A stretch of DNA of 64,000 nt from Deinococcus soli (ex Cha et al. 2016) (GTDB lineage Bacteria > Deinococcota > Deinococci > Deinococcales > Deinococcaceae): contig NZ_CP011389.1 in NCBI RefSeq assembly GCF_001007995.1, positions 3,014,501 through 3,078,500 of the forward strand, in the 5' to 3' direction. Each line of letters begins with the position of its first letter. The stretch's first letter is position 1. The notes under the pieces were generated by a model. The model was given only the letters and a program-made list of their open reading frames with translations. It was not told the DNA's origin and did not search any database. Both the position numbers and the translations under genes were made by a program. Shown piece after piece: positions 15,096 through 32,730 of the stretch.

Positions 15096-15117
15096 CCCGC
15101 GCGCTGCGCGCACGACG
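15096..15117 (+). repeat. Inner arm of nested inverted repeat (left), 22 bp
   Basis: This block, starting CCCGCGCGCTGCGCG and ending CACGACG, is exactly the reverse complement of 15268-15289. It is itself a partial palindrome. Confidence 0.85.
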
Positions 15118-15267
15118 GCCGGTGGGGGTCTGCGGTCAGGTGATCGGTGGGACGCTTCGCGCCGCTGATCGACTTTCAAAACCACGCTTTTGCCCAAGCG
15201 AGAAAAAGTAGAACTTTCCGGCACGCACCACGTTGACTGGCCCCACAACCGTCGCGGCAGCCGAGCC

Positions 15268-15289
15268 CGTCGTGCGCGCAGCGCGCGGG
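15268..15289 (-). repeat. Inner arm of nested inverted repeat (right), 22 bp
   Basis: Exact inverted copy of 15096-15117. The flanks (GAGCC before and GCGCC after) are not conserved, so the shared unit is short. Confidence 0.85.
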
Positions 15290-15387
15290 GCGCCCGCAGC
15301 GAACCCGGAGGTTTGCAGACACATCAGTGGCCGTCCCCGCCCGTGACCTACCTAGAAAGCCAGAGAAATACCTGCCGAGCGCAGCGA

Positions 15388-15460
<73 letters not shown>

Positions 15461-15523
15461 TCAATTCCGGTAGACACGGCAGTCCGCCCCACGCGCAGCC
15501 CCACGACGTCACTGCCGAACGGC

Positions 15524-17353
<1,830 letters not shown>

Positions 17354-17358
17354 GCTCC

Positions 17359-17364
17359 ATCCTA
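17359..17364 (-). promoter_or_regulatory. Leaderless-type -10 box TAGGAT (ftsH)
   Basis: Minus-strand TAGGAT ends 5 nt before the ftsH ATG at 17353. Confidence 0.5.
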
Positions 17365-17425
17365 CGCCCGGCGGGGGGCGCCACTTCGTGAAAGCGGCAC
17401 TCAGCTTCCGGTCAGTTTCGCGTCA

Positions 17426-17431
17426 TAGGGT
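17426..17431 (+). promoter_or_regulatory. Leaderless-type -10 box TAGGGT (DUF4384 gene)
   Basis: TAGGGT ends 6 nt before the ATG at 17438. It is 62 bp from the divergent ftsH box, so the two promoters sit back to back. Confidence 0.55.
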
Positions 17432-17437
17432 GATCAC

Positions 17438-17926
17438 ATGCGCACTGCACTTCTGCTCGGCACCCTGGCCCTGGGCCTCAGCGCCTGCTCCGTCACTATC
17501 CGTCCCAACCTGGGGCTCCAGGGGTCCGGCAGCAACCTCATCACCTCGTTCCGGCCGGACCGTGGGGAGGGCAGCACCTACGCCGTAGGCGAGTCGGTGC
17601 GGTTCGTGGTGAACACCCGCACGGCCGGGTACGTCACCCTGATCGCCCTGCAGGGCAGCGAGGCCAGCACCATCGTGCGCAACGTATACGTGCCCGCCGG
17701 GACGACCGTGTTCCCCCGCGCGCAGGACGGCGTGACGTACAACGTCTCCACGCCGCGCGGCCTGCAGCGCGTCCGCGCGATCTTCACCCGCGTGCGGCCC
17801 ACCAGTGATCTGGTGCTGCGCGGCACGTACGACGAGGGCCGCTGGAACGCCACGAGCAGCGCGTACCTCCAGCCGTACGCTGTGGAGGACCGCGACGTGC
17901 AGGAGACCTACCTGTACATCCGCTGA
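17438..17926 (+). CDS. DUF4384-type lipoprotein
   Basis: This 162-aa protein starts MRTALLLGTLALGLSAC, a lipoprotein signal with lipobox LSAC. The mature part has the DUF4384 pattern: YAVGESVRFVVNTRTAGYVTL, then a glycine-poor beta-rich segment and FPRAQDGVTYNV-like residues, ending in a repeat-free tail. DUF4384 domains often sit on surface proteins or beside kinases; no function is established. It is divergent from ftsH with an 84-bp shared promoter region and ends at a strong bidirectional hairpin. Confidence 0.83.
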   Translation: MRTALLLGTLALGLSACSVTIRPNLGLQGSGSNLITSFRPDRGEGSTYAVGESVRFVVNTRTAGYVTLIALQGSEASTIVRNVYVPAGTTVFPRAQDGVTYNVSTPRGLQRVRAIFTRVRPTSDLVLRGTYDEGRWNATSSAYLQPYAVEDRDVQETYLYIR

Positions 17927-17936
17927 GCCGCGCCCA

Positions 17937-17977
17937 CATGCCGGAGGCTGCCTGAATCGCAGGGGGCCTCCGGCATG
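17937..17977. terminator. Bidirectional hairpin terminator
   Basis: CATGCCGGAGGC (17937-17948) and GCCTCCGGCATG (17966-17977) form perfect 12-bp arms between two convergent genes. There is no T-run. Confidence 0.7.
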
Positions 17978-17988
17978 CGCGGTCTGGG

Positions 17989-18888
17989 TCAGCGGGGCCG
18001 TGGCAACCGCGTGCGGCGTGGCGTGCGCGTGGGGTGTTGGTCCTGCTTTCCTTTCCATACCCGGATCAGGGGGCGCAGTCCGGCGTCCGCCAGCCCGCCG
18101 GCGCAGATCAGGGCGGCCGCCATGCGTTGCCGCTCGGCGCGGTCCTGGCCCACCAGCACGAGGGCGCGGGCCTGCGCCAGGGCGCCCAGGGTCTCGTCCG
18201 ACCGACCGGGCAGGGTCAGCGGTGGGCTGGGCCATGCGGGCACCGGGAAGCGTGGCGCCAGTTTCGGGCTATCCTCGACCAGCCAGCTCCACAGGGCCGG
18301 GTCGGTCAGGACGCTGCTCGTCTGCACGCGCCGCAATTCCGGCTGTGCCGACCAGCGCCACGCGCCGGGACGGGCATACCCGGCGCGCAGCAGCCCCACG
18401 GCGCTGACCCGGCGGGCCACACAGGTCGTGCCCAGGCCATCCTCGGCCGCCCAGTCGCGCAGGACGCGGTGCAACTGCGCGAAGGTGCCGCCGGACGCAA
18501 CCACGTCCACCAGCGAGGCGCAGCGGTCCTCACGGACCAGATCACCGGGGCTCAGGCCCACCCCGGCCAGCAGGGGCCGTAGGGTGGTCGCCTGCGCCGG
18601 GGTCAGTGTCGCGTTCAGCAGCGACACGTTCAGGGCCGAGACTCGCCACGTCACGGCCACGCCGCCCAGCAGGCCACTCAGGTACGCGCGTAGCGGGTCG
18701 GGAGAGCGGCCCACGAACACCAGATCCCGCCCGGCGGCGGCCACCAGCACGCCGGCCAGCGCGGCCCGCAGCGTCGGCAGGTACGCGCCTGCCTCGCCCA
18801 GGTCGGGGGTTACACCCAGCCCGTCCGGGCGGGTCACGTCCCACACCTGGGGCCCGCTCGACCGGTAGAGGGAGGCTGGACTCGACAT
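17989..18888 (-). CDS. Uncharacterised protein with a phosphoribosyltransferase-like motif
   Basis: This 299-aa protein has no confident family name. Residues 56-75 read LVFVGRSPDPLRAYLSGLLG and residues 127-135 read VDVVASGGT. The latter closely resembles the PRPP-binding loop of type I phosphoribosyltransferases (hydrophobic strand, acidic residue, then small residues ending in GGT/TGxT), except that one of the usual two acidic residues is absent. The rest is alanine/leucine-rich and soluble, with a basic C-terminal tail (RTPRRTRLPRPR). It could be a divergent PRTase-fold enzyme or a non-catalytic relative. It is convergent with the DUF4384 gene. The start at 18888 drops a 12-residue low-complexity extension. 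Confidence 0.72.
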   Translation of the reverse strand: MSSPASLYRSSGPQVWDVTRPDGLGVTPDLGEAGAYLPTLRAALAGVLVAAAGRDLVFVGRSPDPLRAYLSGLLGGVAVTWRVSALNVSLLNATLTPAQATTLRPLLAGVGLSPGDLVREDRCASLVDVVASGGTFAQLHRVLRDWAAEDGLGTTCVARRVSAVGLLRAGYARPGAWRWSAQPELRRVQTSSVLTDPALWSWLVEDSPKLAPRFPVPAWPSPPLTLPGRSDETLGALAQARALVLVGQDRAERQRMAAALICAGGLADAGLRPLIRVWKGKQDQHPTRTPRRTRLPRPR

Positions 18889-18956
18889 GCCGCCATGTTG
18901 CGCCGCGCCGGGGGCGGGTCGCATCCGCCACCCGGCGCACCCGGGACTAGGCCGGT

Positions 18957-18962
18957 TATCCT
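18957..18962 (+). promoter_or_regulatory. Leaderless-type -10 box TATCCT (MazG operon)
   Basis: TATCCT ends 6 nt before the ATG at 18969. Confidence 0.6.
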
Positions 18963-18968
18963 GCCCGC

Positions 18969-19330
18969 ATGAGCCTCACCTTTCAGGACGCGAGCGCGCG
19001 CGTGGACGCTTTCATCTCCCAGTTCAAGGAGGGGTACTTCCCGCCGCTGCTGATGCTGGCCCGCCTGACCGAGGAGACCGGCGAGATCGCCCGTGTCATC
19101 GCGCATCAGAACGGCAAGACGCCCAAGGCGGGCGAGGACGCCGGGGATCTGGAGATGGAACTCGCGGACCTGCTGTTTGTGACGATCTGCATGGCGAACG
19201 AGCGCGGGCTGGATCTGGAACGCGGCTTCGAGCGGATGATGGCGAAGATCGAGGGGCGGGACGCGACCCGCTGGACGAAGAAGGACGAACCGCAGGACCC
19301 GGCGGACCGCGCCGCCGAGGAGGGCGCGCT

Positions 19331-19334
<4 letters not shown>
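18969..19334 (+). CDS. MazG-like nucleotide pyrophosphohydrolase
   Basis: This 121-aa all-alpha NTP-PPase domain shows the metal-binding pattern EExxE then ExxD: EETGEIARV near residue 38 and EMELADLLFVTICMANERG near residue 64. Such single-domain MazG enzymes hydrolyse NTPs or dNTPs, including damaged ones, to the monophosphate and PPi. The gene overlaps the next by four bases (GTGA) and forms an operon with a DinB-like protein and a Nudix hydrolase. That grouping suggests housecleaning of nucleotide or thiol metabolites, in line with stress-resistant Deinococcus physiology. Confidence 0.9.
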
Positions 19335-20369
<1,035 letters not shown>

Positions 20370-20373
20370 CGGG

Positions 20374-22251
<1,878 letters not shown>

Positions 22252-22258
22252 GCCGGGG

Positions 22259-22264
22259 AGTGTA
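22259..22264 (-). promoter_or_regulatory. Leaderless-type -10 box TACACT (NAGPA-domain gene)
   Basis: Minus-strand TACACT ends 7 nt before the GTG at 22251, deciding that GTG as start. Confidence 0.55.
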
Positions 22265-22353
22265 GCGCCCCCCTGCGCGCGCGCTGGTGAGCGTCACGTC
22301 AGCTTCATGGTTGCCGGTCAGCCGCAGTGACGAGCTTGTATGAAATGTGTTTT

Positions 22354-22359
22354 TATACT
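22354..22359 (+). promoter_or_regulatory. -10 box TATACT of the mglBA operon
   Basis: TATACT ends 8 nt before the mglB ATG at 22368, in an unusually AT-rich stretch. The transcript would be leaderless or nearly so. Confidence 0.6.
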
Positions 22360-22367
22360 TGAATCAT

Positions 22368-22853
22368 ATGATCGAACCTTCACTGGCGCTGTACGGGGAC
22401 GCCTTCGAACGCGTCGACGGCCTCATTCAGGAACTTCTCGACACCACCGGCGTCCGCTACGGCCTGCTGGTCGACCGCAAGGGGTTCGTCCTGTCGCACA
22501 AGGAGGCCCTCTGGGCACCCCGCCCGCCCGCGCTCGACAGCGTCGCCACGCTGGTCGCCAGCAACGCCGCCGCGACCGCCGCTCTGGCGAACATGCTGGG
22601 CGAACGGACCTTCAGCGAACAGATCCACCAGGGTGAGAACGGCACCCTGTACGTCGAATCGGTCGGGACGGACTCGCTGCTCACGCTGATCTTCGACGCC
22701 AGCGTGCCGCTCGGCAAGGTGAAGGTGTACGCCAAGAAGAGCATCGCGCAGATCGCCGCGATCCTCGACGAACTCAAGGACATCCCACCAGTCCAGCTGG
22801 GCGAGGACTTCAGCGCGGGCGCGACCTCGCTGCTCGACGACCTGCTGGGCTGA
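22368..22853 (+). CDS. mglB: Roadblock/LC7 protein MglB (GAP partner of MglA)
   Basis: This 161-aa roadblock/LC7 protein shows [20 protein letters not shown] near residue 35 and [18 protein letters not shown] near 95, the two core strands of the fold. It has a longer C-terminal helical tail than a minimal roadblock protein. Directly upstream of mglA, it is the MglB-type GTPase-activating protein that sets cell polarity in Myxococcus and was characterised structurally in Thermus. In non-gliding Deinococcus the output is unclear. The start at 22368 follows the TATACT box. Confidence 0.9.
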   Translation: MIEPSLALYGDAFERVDGLIQELLDTTGVRYGLLVDRKGFVLSHKEALWAPRPPALDSVATLVASNAAATAALANMLGERTFSEQIHQGENGTLYVESVGTDSLLTLIFDASVPLGKVKVYAKKSIAQIAAILDELKDIPPVQLGEDFSAGATSLLDDLLG

Positions 22854-22909
22854 CCCGCCCTCCTCTCCCTGCGACCCCTCAGCCCTCACTGTCACCCCAG
22901 AGGAGTTCC

Positions 22910-23500
<591 letters not shown>

Positions 23501-23509
23501 GACCTCCCT

Positions 23510-23546
23510 GCTCCGGGCCGCCCAGCACCTGTGGGTGGCCCGGAGC
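23510..23546 (+). terminator. Hairpin terminator of mglBA
   Basis: GCTCCGGGCCGCCCA (23510-23524) pairs with TGGGTGGCCCGGAGC (23532-23546) over 15 bp with one G.U pair and a 7-nt loop, 10 bp after the mglA stop. There is no T-run. Confidence 0.7.
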
Positions 23547-23621
23547 GCTGTTCGCCGTACCGGAAAGGTTCGCACCCGGTACAGCAGACACAGGAAGGAC
23601 CCGGCCACCGGGACCGGGTTC

Positions 23622-23755
23622 CTGACAGCGGTTTCCAGTTCCATTGAGTGATCAACAGCACTGCCCTCAATTTCACTTCCAACCGCTGTCTTTCTCAGGT
23701 GCTCGCTCTGCTCGATTCAGCGGAGTCCCTCGATACCTCTGAATTCTGCTGTGAG
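23622..23755 (-). repeat. Dispersed palindromic repeat, copy B
   Basis: This 134-bp element is inverted relative to copy A (10479-10619). Its internal palindrome is degenerate (only ATTCAG/CTGAAT and scattered pairs remain), while the CGAGCAGAGCGAGCACCTGA and AGCGGTTGGAAGTG blocks are intact. It lies between the mglBA terminator and the stop of the metalloprotease gene (23782). Confidence 0.85.
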
Positions 23756-23781
23756 TTCCGACAATGCGGACGGGTTGGGGC

Positions 23782-25836
23782 TTACTTCGACAGGCGCAGC
23801 TTGCGCTGGTAGGCGGTTTCCTCGGGGAAGGCCACCACGCCGGTCTGGGCCTTGAAGGTCGGGCTGAAGCGCATCTTCGCGCCCTGGCCGACGCTCAGGC
23901 CCTCCAGGCCGTTGAGGTTCTCGTACCACTTGTACGCAGTGACGGGCACACCCGCGTTCTTCGCGGCGTTCAGGACGCTGCGGTACCCCTCGTGCGCGAG
24001 CTGCGCGGCACCCAGGTAGTCCAGCGCGTCGTACTTCGTCTTGGCCTGCACGAACTTGCTGTCGGCGCTCTGCGCGGCGCTGCTGACGGTGCCCGCCTTG
24101 TTCGCGCGGCGCACGAGTTCCAGAATGGCGTTCGTGTTGTTCAGGTACGCGGCCGTCAGGTAGCGGTACTGGCTGTCCAGGTTGAACTGCCCGAAGGTGC
24201 GGGACAGGTCATTGTAGGACATGATCGTCGCGCTCTGGTCGCCGGTATTCACGAAGTGGAAGTCGCCGCTGGGGCCGTACGAGATGTTCTGCTCGCTGTC
24301 GTACCCGTCGTGCGGGTGGCTCAGGCTGAGGTGGTGCCCGGTCTCGTGCACGGTGGTGTCCGTGAAGCCGTACCCGAAGTCGAACAGGTCGGGCGTGAGG
24401 AAGGAGTACACGAAGCTCTGGGTGCCGGTCTCGCCGTCGTCGTACGCGACTCCCAGCAGGCCACCCTGGCTGTTCGTGCTGTCGTTGAACAGATAGATGG
24501 GCAGGTTGTACGTCCCGGCGGGCGTGGTCTTGTACGTCTCACGCAGTTCCTTCACGCCGAACTGGAACAGCTTCTCGCCGCTGAAATCGGCGTAGTCCGG
24601 CGAGCAGGTGTCCTCACTGACCCCGAAGAAGCACTTGTACACGTCGGCCAGGTCACCGTCGAGCGCGGTGGTCTTGCTGGTCTGCTTGAAGGTCGCGAAG
24701 GGCTGGAGGACCTTCACGCGGTCCTGAAGCAGCGTCTTGTTCAGGACCGTGACGGGGTCGGCAGCGCCGTCACCCTGCTCGACATGCACGTCCAGGTTGA
24801 TGGTGTCGGGCATCTCGGGCGGCGTGAGGGCCGCGCGGTAGATGGGGCTGGGCGTGAACAGCAGGTTGATCGCGGTGTAACGGGCGACCAGCGCCAGGTC
24901 CGGGCTGACCTTACGGCCATAGCCGATGCTGGCCTTGCGGGTGCCGTACTCCCAGATGGGCGGCATGCGGTAGTCGGGCGCGCCGTCGCCGTCCACGTCA
25001 GCGTTGGTCACGTCGAACGCGTCGGTCCAGGGATCGGGGTTTGCGGACAGGTCGTAGAACCACACGCGCTGCGCAGGGGCGCCGGTGCGGGCGCTGCCGC
25101 CCCAGGCGATCAGGCGGCGGCTGCCACGCGCGCCGAAAGGTTCCTTGGTGTCGGTATCGGCGGCGTCCAGGCGGGTGTAGCTGTGAAACTTGAAGTCCGG
25201 CCGGTCGTACCAGTTCACGAAGTAGATGGTGTACTCGCCGGGCTTGACGCCCACGCGGCCCACGTTATCCGCCAGCCAGTTCTCGGTCTGCAGCGCGTCA
25301 ATCTGGTGGTTGCCGGTGATCACGCGGTTGATGTTCCCGGCGGGCGTCTCGCAGTCGGGCACGCCGGTCTCAGGGTTGGCGCCCTGGCAGTTGTACACGC
25401 CCTGCTGGACGGTCAGGTTGGCGGCCTTGCCGTTGTCGCTGAGGAACTTGAAGAAGTCATCTTCGAAAGCCTGGTTGGCGAAGACGTAGTTGTAGTCGAA
25501 GTCGAAGCTGGTGCCGGTCTTCTCCGTGCGGCCGTACGCGCTGGGGATGCGGTTCACGGCGTCGTAGGTGCCGGGCAGGGTTTGATCGAAGTCGGCGGTG
25601 CTGATCTGGCGGGCGGTGGCGACCTGACCGGGCAGGGTCTGGCGGTACCCGACGAACACGATATTCACCTTCAGCTTGGTGTTGATGGTGTCCTGTGTGC
25701 CGGGTTTCAGGGCCTGCAGTCGTCCGAATTCTGTCTGGGTGCCGGGCGTGGGATTGGGTGTGGGCGTGCTGGATTTGGTGCAGCCAGCGAGCAGGGCCGC
25801 GCCCAGCAGGGCGATAGCGACGAGCTTATGGTTCAT
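23782..25836 (-). CDS. Secreted metzincin-like zinc metalloprotease lipoprotein
   Basis: This 684-aa protein starts MNHKLVAIALLGAALLAGC, a lipoprotein signal with lipobox LAGC, followed by a Thr/Pro-rich tether. The zinc motif HETGHHLSLSH (497-507) fits HEXXHXXXXXH, and ATIMSYNDLSR about 40 residues later is a plausible Met-turn, so metzincin is the best clan call. An Asp-rich DVDGDGAPD loop near residue 290 looks like a calcium site. Several cysteines may form disulfides. It probably degrades extracellular protein. An AGGAG site supports the ATG at 25836. The exact peptidase family is not certain. Confidence 0.82.
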   Translation of the reverse strand: MNHKLVAIALLGAALLAGCTKSSTPTPNPTPGTQTEFGRLQALKPGTQDTINTKLKVNIVFVGYRQTLPGQVATARQISTADFDQTLPGTYDAVNRIPSAYGRTEKTGTSFDFDYNYVFANQAFEDDFFKFLSDNGKAANLTVQQGVYNCQGANPETGVPDCETPAGNINRVITGNHQIDALQTENWLADNVGRVGVKPGEYTIYFVNWYDRPDFKFHSYTRLDAADTDTKEPFGARGSRRLIAWGGSARTGAPAQRVWFYDLSANPDPWTDAFDVTNADVDGDGAPDYRMPPIWEYGTRKASIGYGRKVSPDLALVARYTAINLLFTPSPIYRAALTPPEMPDTINLDVHVEQGDGAADPVTVLNKTLLQDRVKVLQPFATFKQTSKTTALDGDLADVYKCFFGVSEDTCSPDYADFSGEKLFQFGVKELRETYKTTPAGTYNLPIYLFNDSTNSQGGLLGVAYDDGETGTQSFVYSFLTPDLFDFGYGFTDTTVHETGHHLSLSHPHDGYDSEQNISYGPSGDFHFVNTGDQSATIMSYNDLSRTFGQFNLDSQYRYLTAAYLNNTNAILELVRRANKAGTVSSAAQSADSKFVQAKTKYDALDYLGAAQLAHEGYRSVLNAAKNAGVPVTAYKWYENLNGLEGLSVGQGAKMRFSPTFKAQTGVVAFPEETAYQRKLRLSK

Positions 25837-26050
25837 GTGACTCCTGAAGGTGAGGTGGGAGTGAAATGGTCCGCGCAGGACCGCGGTGAACGTCGTGTCA
25901 TGCCCGGGGCCAGCACTGGATGGACACATGGAATTGGGATGACCTGCTCATGCTACTCCGTTTCCCCCGAATGGGTGGGTCGGGATGCGGCTCTGCACAG
26001 CTGGACAGCGGCCTTGACCCTCTCGGCGTGGGCACGCTACCCTGCGTGAC
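25837..26050. other. Divergent gap between metalloprotease and met operon
   Basis: This stretch holds the metalloprotease ribosome site (AGGAG) at its left end and the met operon promoter at its right end (26014-26043). I see no gene or strong repeat between them. Confidence 0.55.
26014..26043 (+). promoter_or_regulatory. Promoter of the SAM riboswitch-metYX transcript
   Basis: TTGACC (26014-26019) and TACCCT (26038-26043) are separated by 18 bp, a good vegetative sigma promoter. Transcription would begin near 26050, just ahead of the riboswitch. Confidence 0.7.
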
Positions 26051-26059
26051 AGCTCCCGC

Positions 26060-28660
<2,601 letters not shown>

Positions 28661-28732
28661 GCCGACCTTCACCCATAGCAGGAAACCGCGCCACGTCCGG
28701 ACACCACTTCCAGACAGGCGCTTCCGGTGTGC

Positions 28733-29284
28733 CTACACGCGCCGCAGTGCCTCATGCGGAAGCAGGGGCAGGGTCACGCGGATGGCGTCACCGGGCGTCA
28801 CCTCGCCGCCCTCCAGCACGATGCCCATCACCCCGGCGAGGAACACCGGGGCGCCCGCGTCGTCCGTGCCGATCAGGCGGCGCATCAGGCCCGGCTGGAA
28901 CGCGTCGATCTGCGCGCAGGGGTTGCGCAGGCCCGTCACCTCGACCGCCGCGCCGGACGGGAAGGTCAGCCGCGTGCCGCGCGGTAGGGCCAGCAGGTCC
29001 AGCCCGCGCGTGGTGATGTTCTCCCCAAGGTCGGCAGGCTGCACCCGGAAGCCGTCCGCCGCGACCTGCTCGAACAGTTCGGCGTGGATCAGGTGCACCT
29101 GCCGCAGGTTCGGCTGCGTGGGGTCCGCGCGGACGCGCGAGCGGTGCTGCACTGCCACGCCCGCGTGCGCGTCCCCCTGCACGCCCAGCCCGGTCAGCAG
29201 CGTGATCTGCGGACGCGGCGTCTTGCTGAAGCGGTGCGTGCCGTCCCGCGCGACGGCGATGACCTCTGGCTGCTGGTGCGTCAT
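28733..29284 (-). CDS. MOSC domain-containing protein
   Basis: This 183-aa protein is a MOSC beta-barrel, the C-terminal sulfur-carrier module of Mo-cofactor sulfurases. GVQGDAHAGVAVQHRSRVRA, GENITTRGLDLLALPRGTRL and the conserved Cys in LRNPCAQIDAF are visible. Stand-alone MOSC proteins (YiiM-like) can reduce N-hydroxylated bases or handle sulfur for Mo enzymes; the molybdenum hydroxylase operon 20 kb away makes the second role worth considering, but there is no linkage. It lies 21 bp after rnhB but also has its own TACGCT box 6 nt before the ATG. Confidence 0.9.
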   Translation of the reverse strand: MTHQQPEVIAVARDGTHRFSKTPRPQITLLTGLGVQGDAHAGVAVQHRSRVRADPTQPNLRQVHLIHAELFEQVAADGFRVQPADLGENITTRGLDLLALPRGTRLTFPSGAAVEVTGLRNPCAQIDAFQPGLMRRLIGTDDAGAPVFLAGVMGIVLEGGEVTPGDAIRVTLPLLPHEALRRV

Positions 29285-29290
29285 ACGCCG

Positions 29291-29296
29291 AGCGTA
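29291..29296 (-). promoter_or_regulatory. Leaderless-type -10 box TACGCT (MOSC gene)
   Basis: Minus-strand TACGCT ends 6 nt before the ATG at 29284. It lies in the 21-bp gap after rnhB. Confidence 0.5.
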
Positions 29297-29305
29297 CCCC
29301 GCGCG

Positions 29306-29944
29306 CTACAGCAGCCGTTCGGGTTCGTTCAGCAGCGCCCGGATCGGCGCGAACGACCGGCGGTGCACTTCACTGACGCCCAGGTCGCGCAGGGCCGCGC
29401 GGTGAGCGGGCGCGCCGTACCCCTTGTGCCCCGCGAAACCGTAGCCGGGGTGCTGCGCGTCCAGTTCCAGCATCAGCCGGTCCCGTTCCGTCTTCGCCAG
29501 GAGGCTCGCGGCGGCCACCGAGTAACTCAGCGCGTCCGCGCGGGGCGGGGCCGTTAGGGGCAGGTCCGTGCGGAGCTTCAGGTAGTCCGTGACCAGCGCC
29601 TGCGGGGCCGGGTCCAGCCGCGCCAGCGCCCGAGCGGCCGCCGCGTGCGTGGCGCCCAGGATGTTCAGGCGGTCGATCTCGTCCGGCCAGGCGTGCTCCA
29701 CGCCCCAGCTCACCGCGACCTCGCGCACCTGCGCCGCGAATGCCTCGCGCTGCGTGGCGCTCAGCTGCTTGCTGTCCCGGAACGGGTACTCCGCGGCCGT
29801 GCCGGGCAGGATCACGGCCGCCACCGTGACCGGCCCCGCCCACGCGCCGCGCCCGGCCTCGTCCACACCCGCCACGCGGAAATACCCGCGCCGCCAGTGC
29901 TCGCGTTCATAGGACCAGTCGGGGGTGACGGAGGGCACGCTCAT
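29306..29944 (-). CDS. rnhB: Ribonuclease HII
   Basis: This 212-aa enzyme removes ribonucleotides from DNA. It has the RNase HII signature [21 protein letters not shown] near residue 24, with catalytic D and E, the RDSKQLS motif, and [15 protein letters not shown], where the usual SIxAKxxRD reads SLLAKTERD. The final catalytic Asp lies in [20 protein letters not shown]. The length is normal. TATGGT ends 8 nt before the ATG at 29944. The downstream MOSC gene is probably cotranscribed. Confidence 0.94.
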   Translation of the reverse strand: MSVPSVTPDWSYEREHWRRGYFRVAGVDEAGRGAWAGPVTVAAVILPGTAAEYPFRDSKQLSATQREAFAAQVREVAVSWGVEHAWPDEIDRLNILGATHAAAARALARLDPAPQALVTDYLKLRTDLPLTAPPRADALSYSVAAASLLAKTERDRLMLELDAQHPGYGFAGHKGYGAPAHRAALRDLGVSEVHRRSFAPIRALLNEPERLL

Positions 29945-29952
29945 CGGGCCGC

Positions 29953-29958
29953 ACCATA
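29953..29958 (-). promoter_or_regulatory. Leaderless-type -10 box TATGGT (rnhB)
   Basis: Minus-strand TATGGT ends 8 nt before the rnhB ATG. Confidence 0.45.
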
Positions 29959-29961
29959 ACG

Positions 29962-29996
29962 CACGCGCCGCCCGAGAGATTCAGGGGCGGCGCGTG
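29962..29996 (-). terminator. Hairpin terminator of crtBI
   Basis: CACGCGCCGCCC (29962-29973) and GGGCGGCGCGTG (29985-29996) form perfect 12-bp arms 13 bp after the crtI stop. It abuts the rnhB promoter. Confidence 0.7.
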
Positions 29997-30009
29997 TCAG
30001 GGGATTGGC

Positions 30010-31713
<1,704 letters not shown>

Positions 31714-31770
31714 TCGTGGCAACCTCCCGCCGCCCCGGACCTGCGGGCGGCGCGGTAGTGAGTCAGGGAT

Positions 31771-32673
31771 TCAGGAGAGGCTGGCGGCCGCGGTGCGCAG
31801 TTCCCACCATGCCTGCGGCAGCATCAGCAGTTTGCGCGGGCCGCTCACGTGCGCGCGGCGGCCGAAGTTGTCGAAGTCGTTCCGGGCGAGGTCGTCCAGG
31901 ATGCCCTCGTAGGCGCGGGCGGCGGTCGCCACGGCCAGCCGGGCGCTGCCGTGCAGGCAGGGGATCCCCTGGCGACCCTCGGCGTACCACTCGCGGGCCA
32001 GGGCGCTCAGGTGACGCATCAGCGCGCGGTACTCCGGGGTCACCACGCCGCGCTCCAGGTCGGCGCGGCTCACGTGGAACTCGGCCAGCAGCTCTGAAGG
32101 CAGGTATACCCGGCCGCGCGTGAGGTCCTCGCCCACGTCCCGCAGGATGTTCGTGAGCTGCATGGCCTGCCCCAGCATCAGCGCGGCGTGCAGGGTGCGC
32201 TCGCCGCCGCTGTACCCGCTGACGGGCGCGATCATGAACCCCACCACGCCGGCCACCCGTCGGCAGTACAGGATCAGGTCGTCCATGGAGTGGTACTCGT
32301 GCCCGCGCAGGTCCATGCGCAGGCCCTCATGCAGTTCCTCGAACGCGGACAGGGGGATGGGGTACTCGCGGGCCGCCCAGGCCAGCGCCATGTCGATCGG
32401 GTGGTCGCCGGGACGGCCGGCGAACGCGCCCTGCACGCGCGCCCACCACAGGTCCAGGCCCAGCTGCGCGGCGGTGCCGCCCAGTTCGTCCACGGTGTCG
32501 TCCCCGTCGCGGCACGCGGCGTACACGGCCCACACGGCGCGGCGCTGCGCCATGGGGAAAAAGCGTGACCCCAGGTAGAAGGTCTTGCTGTGCTCCCGCG
32601 TCACGTCCTGACAGTGCGCCACGGCCCGGTCGAGTCCGGGGGGGGATGCGGAGGTGAAGGTCAGGTCAGTCAC
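31771..32673 (-). CDS. crtB: Phytoene synthase CrtB
   Basis: This 300-aa enzyme condenses two geranylgeranyl diphosphates to phytoene. The two Asp-rich magnesium sites are [13 protein letters not shown] (51-63) and [14 protein letters not shown] (from about residue 175), and [11 protein letters not shown] is the typical squalene/phytoene synthase segment. The GTG at 32673 has an AAGGAA ribosome site and a TACACT box further upstream; the longer reading from 32724 crosses that promoter and is rejected. It forms an operon with crtI. Confidence 0.94.
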   Translation of the reverse strand: MTDLTFTSASPPGLDRAVAHCQDVTREHSKTFYLGSRFFPMAQRRAVWAVYAACRDGDDTVDELGGTAAQLGLDLWWARVQGAFAGRPGDHPIDMALAWAAREYPIPLSAFEELHEGLRMDLRGHEYHSMDDLILYCRRVAGVVGFMIAPVSGYSGGERTLHAALMLGQAMQLTNILRDVGEDLTRGRVYLPSELLAEFHVSRADLERGVVTPEYRALMRHLSALAREWYAEGRQGIPCLHGSARLAVATAARAYEGILDDLARNDFDNFGRRAHVSGPRKLLMLPQAWWELRTAAASLS

Positions 32674-32692
32674 GTTGGGTTCCTTTGCAGGG

Positions 32693-32698
32693 AGTGTA
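32693..32698 (-). promoter_or_regulatory. -10 box TACACT of crtBI
   Basis: Minus-strand TACACT ends 19 nt before the crtB GTG, giving a short leader of about 12 nt that holds the AAGGAA ribosome site. This is a leadered contrast to the leaderless genes nearby. Confidence 0.55.
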
Positions 32699-32730
32699 CG
32701 GGGGGCCGGGCGGCGAAACGTCACGGATTC

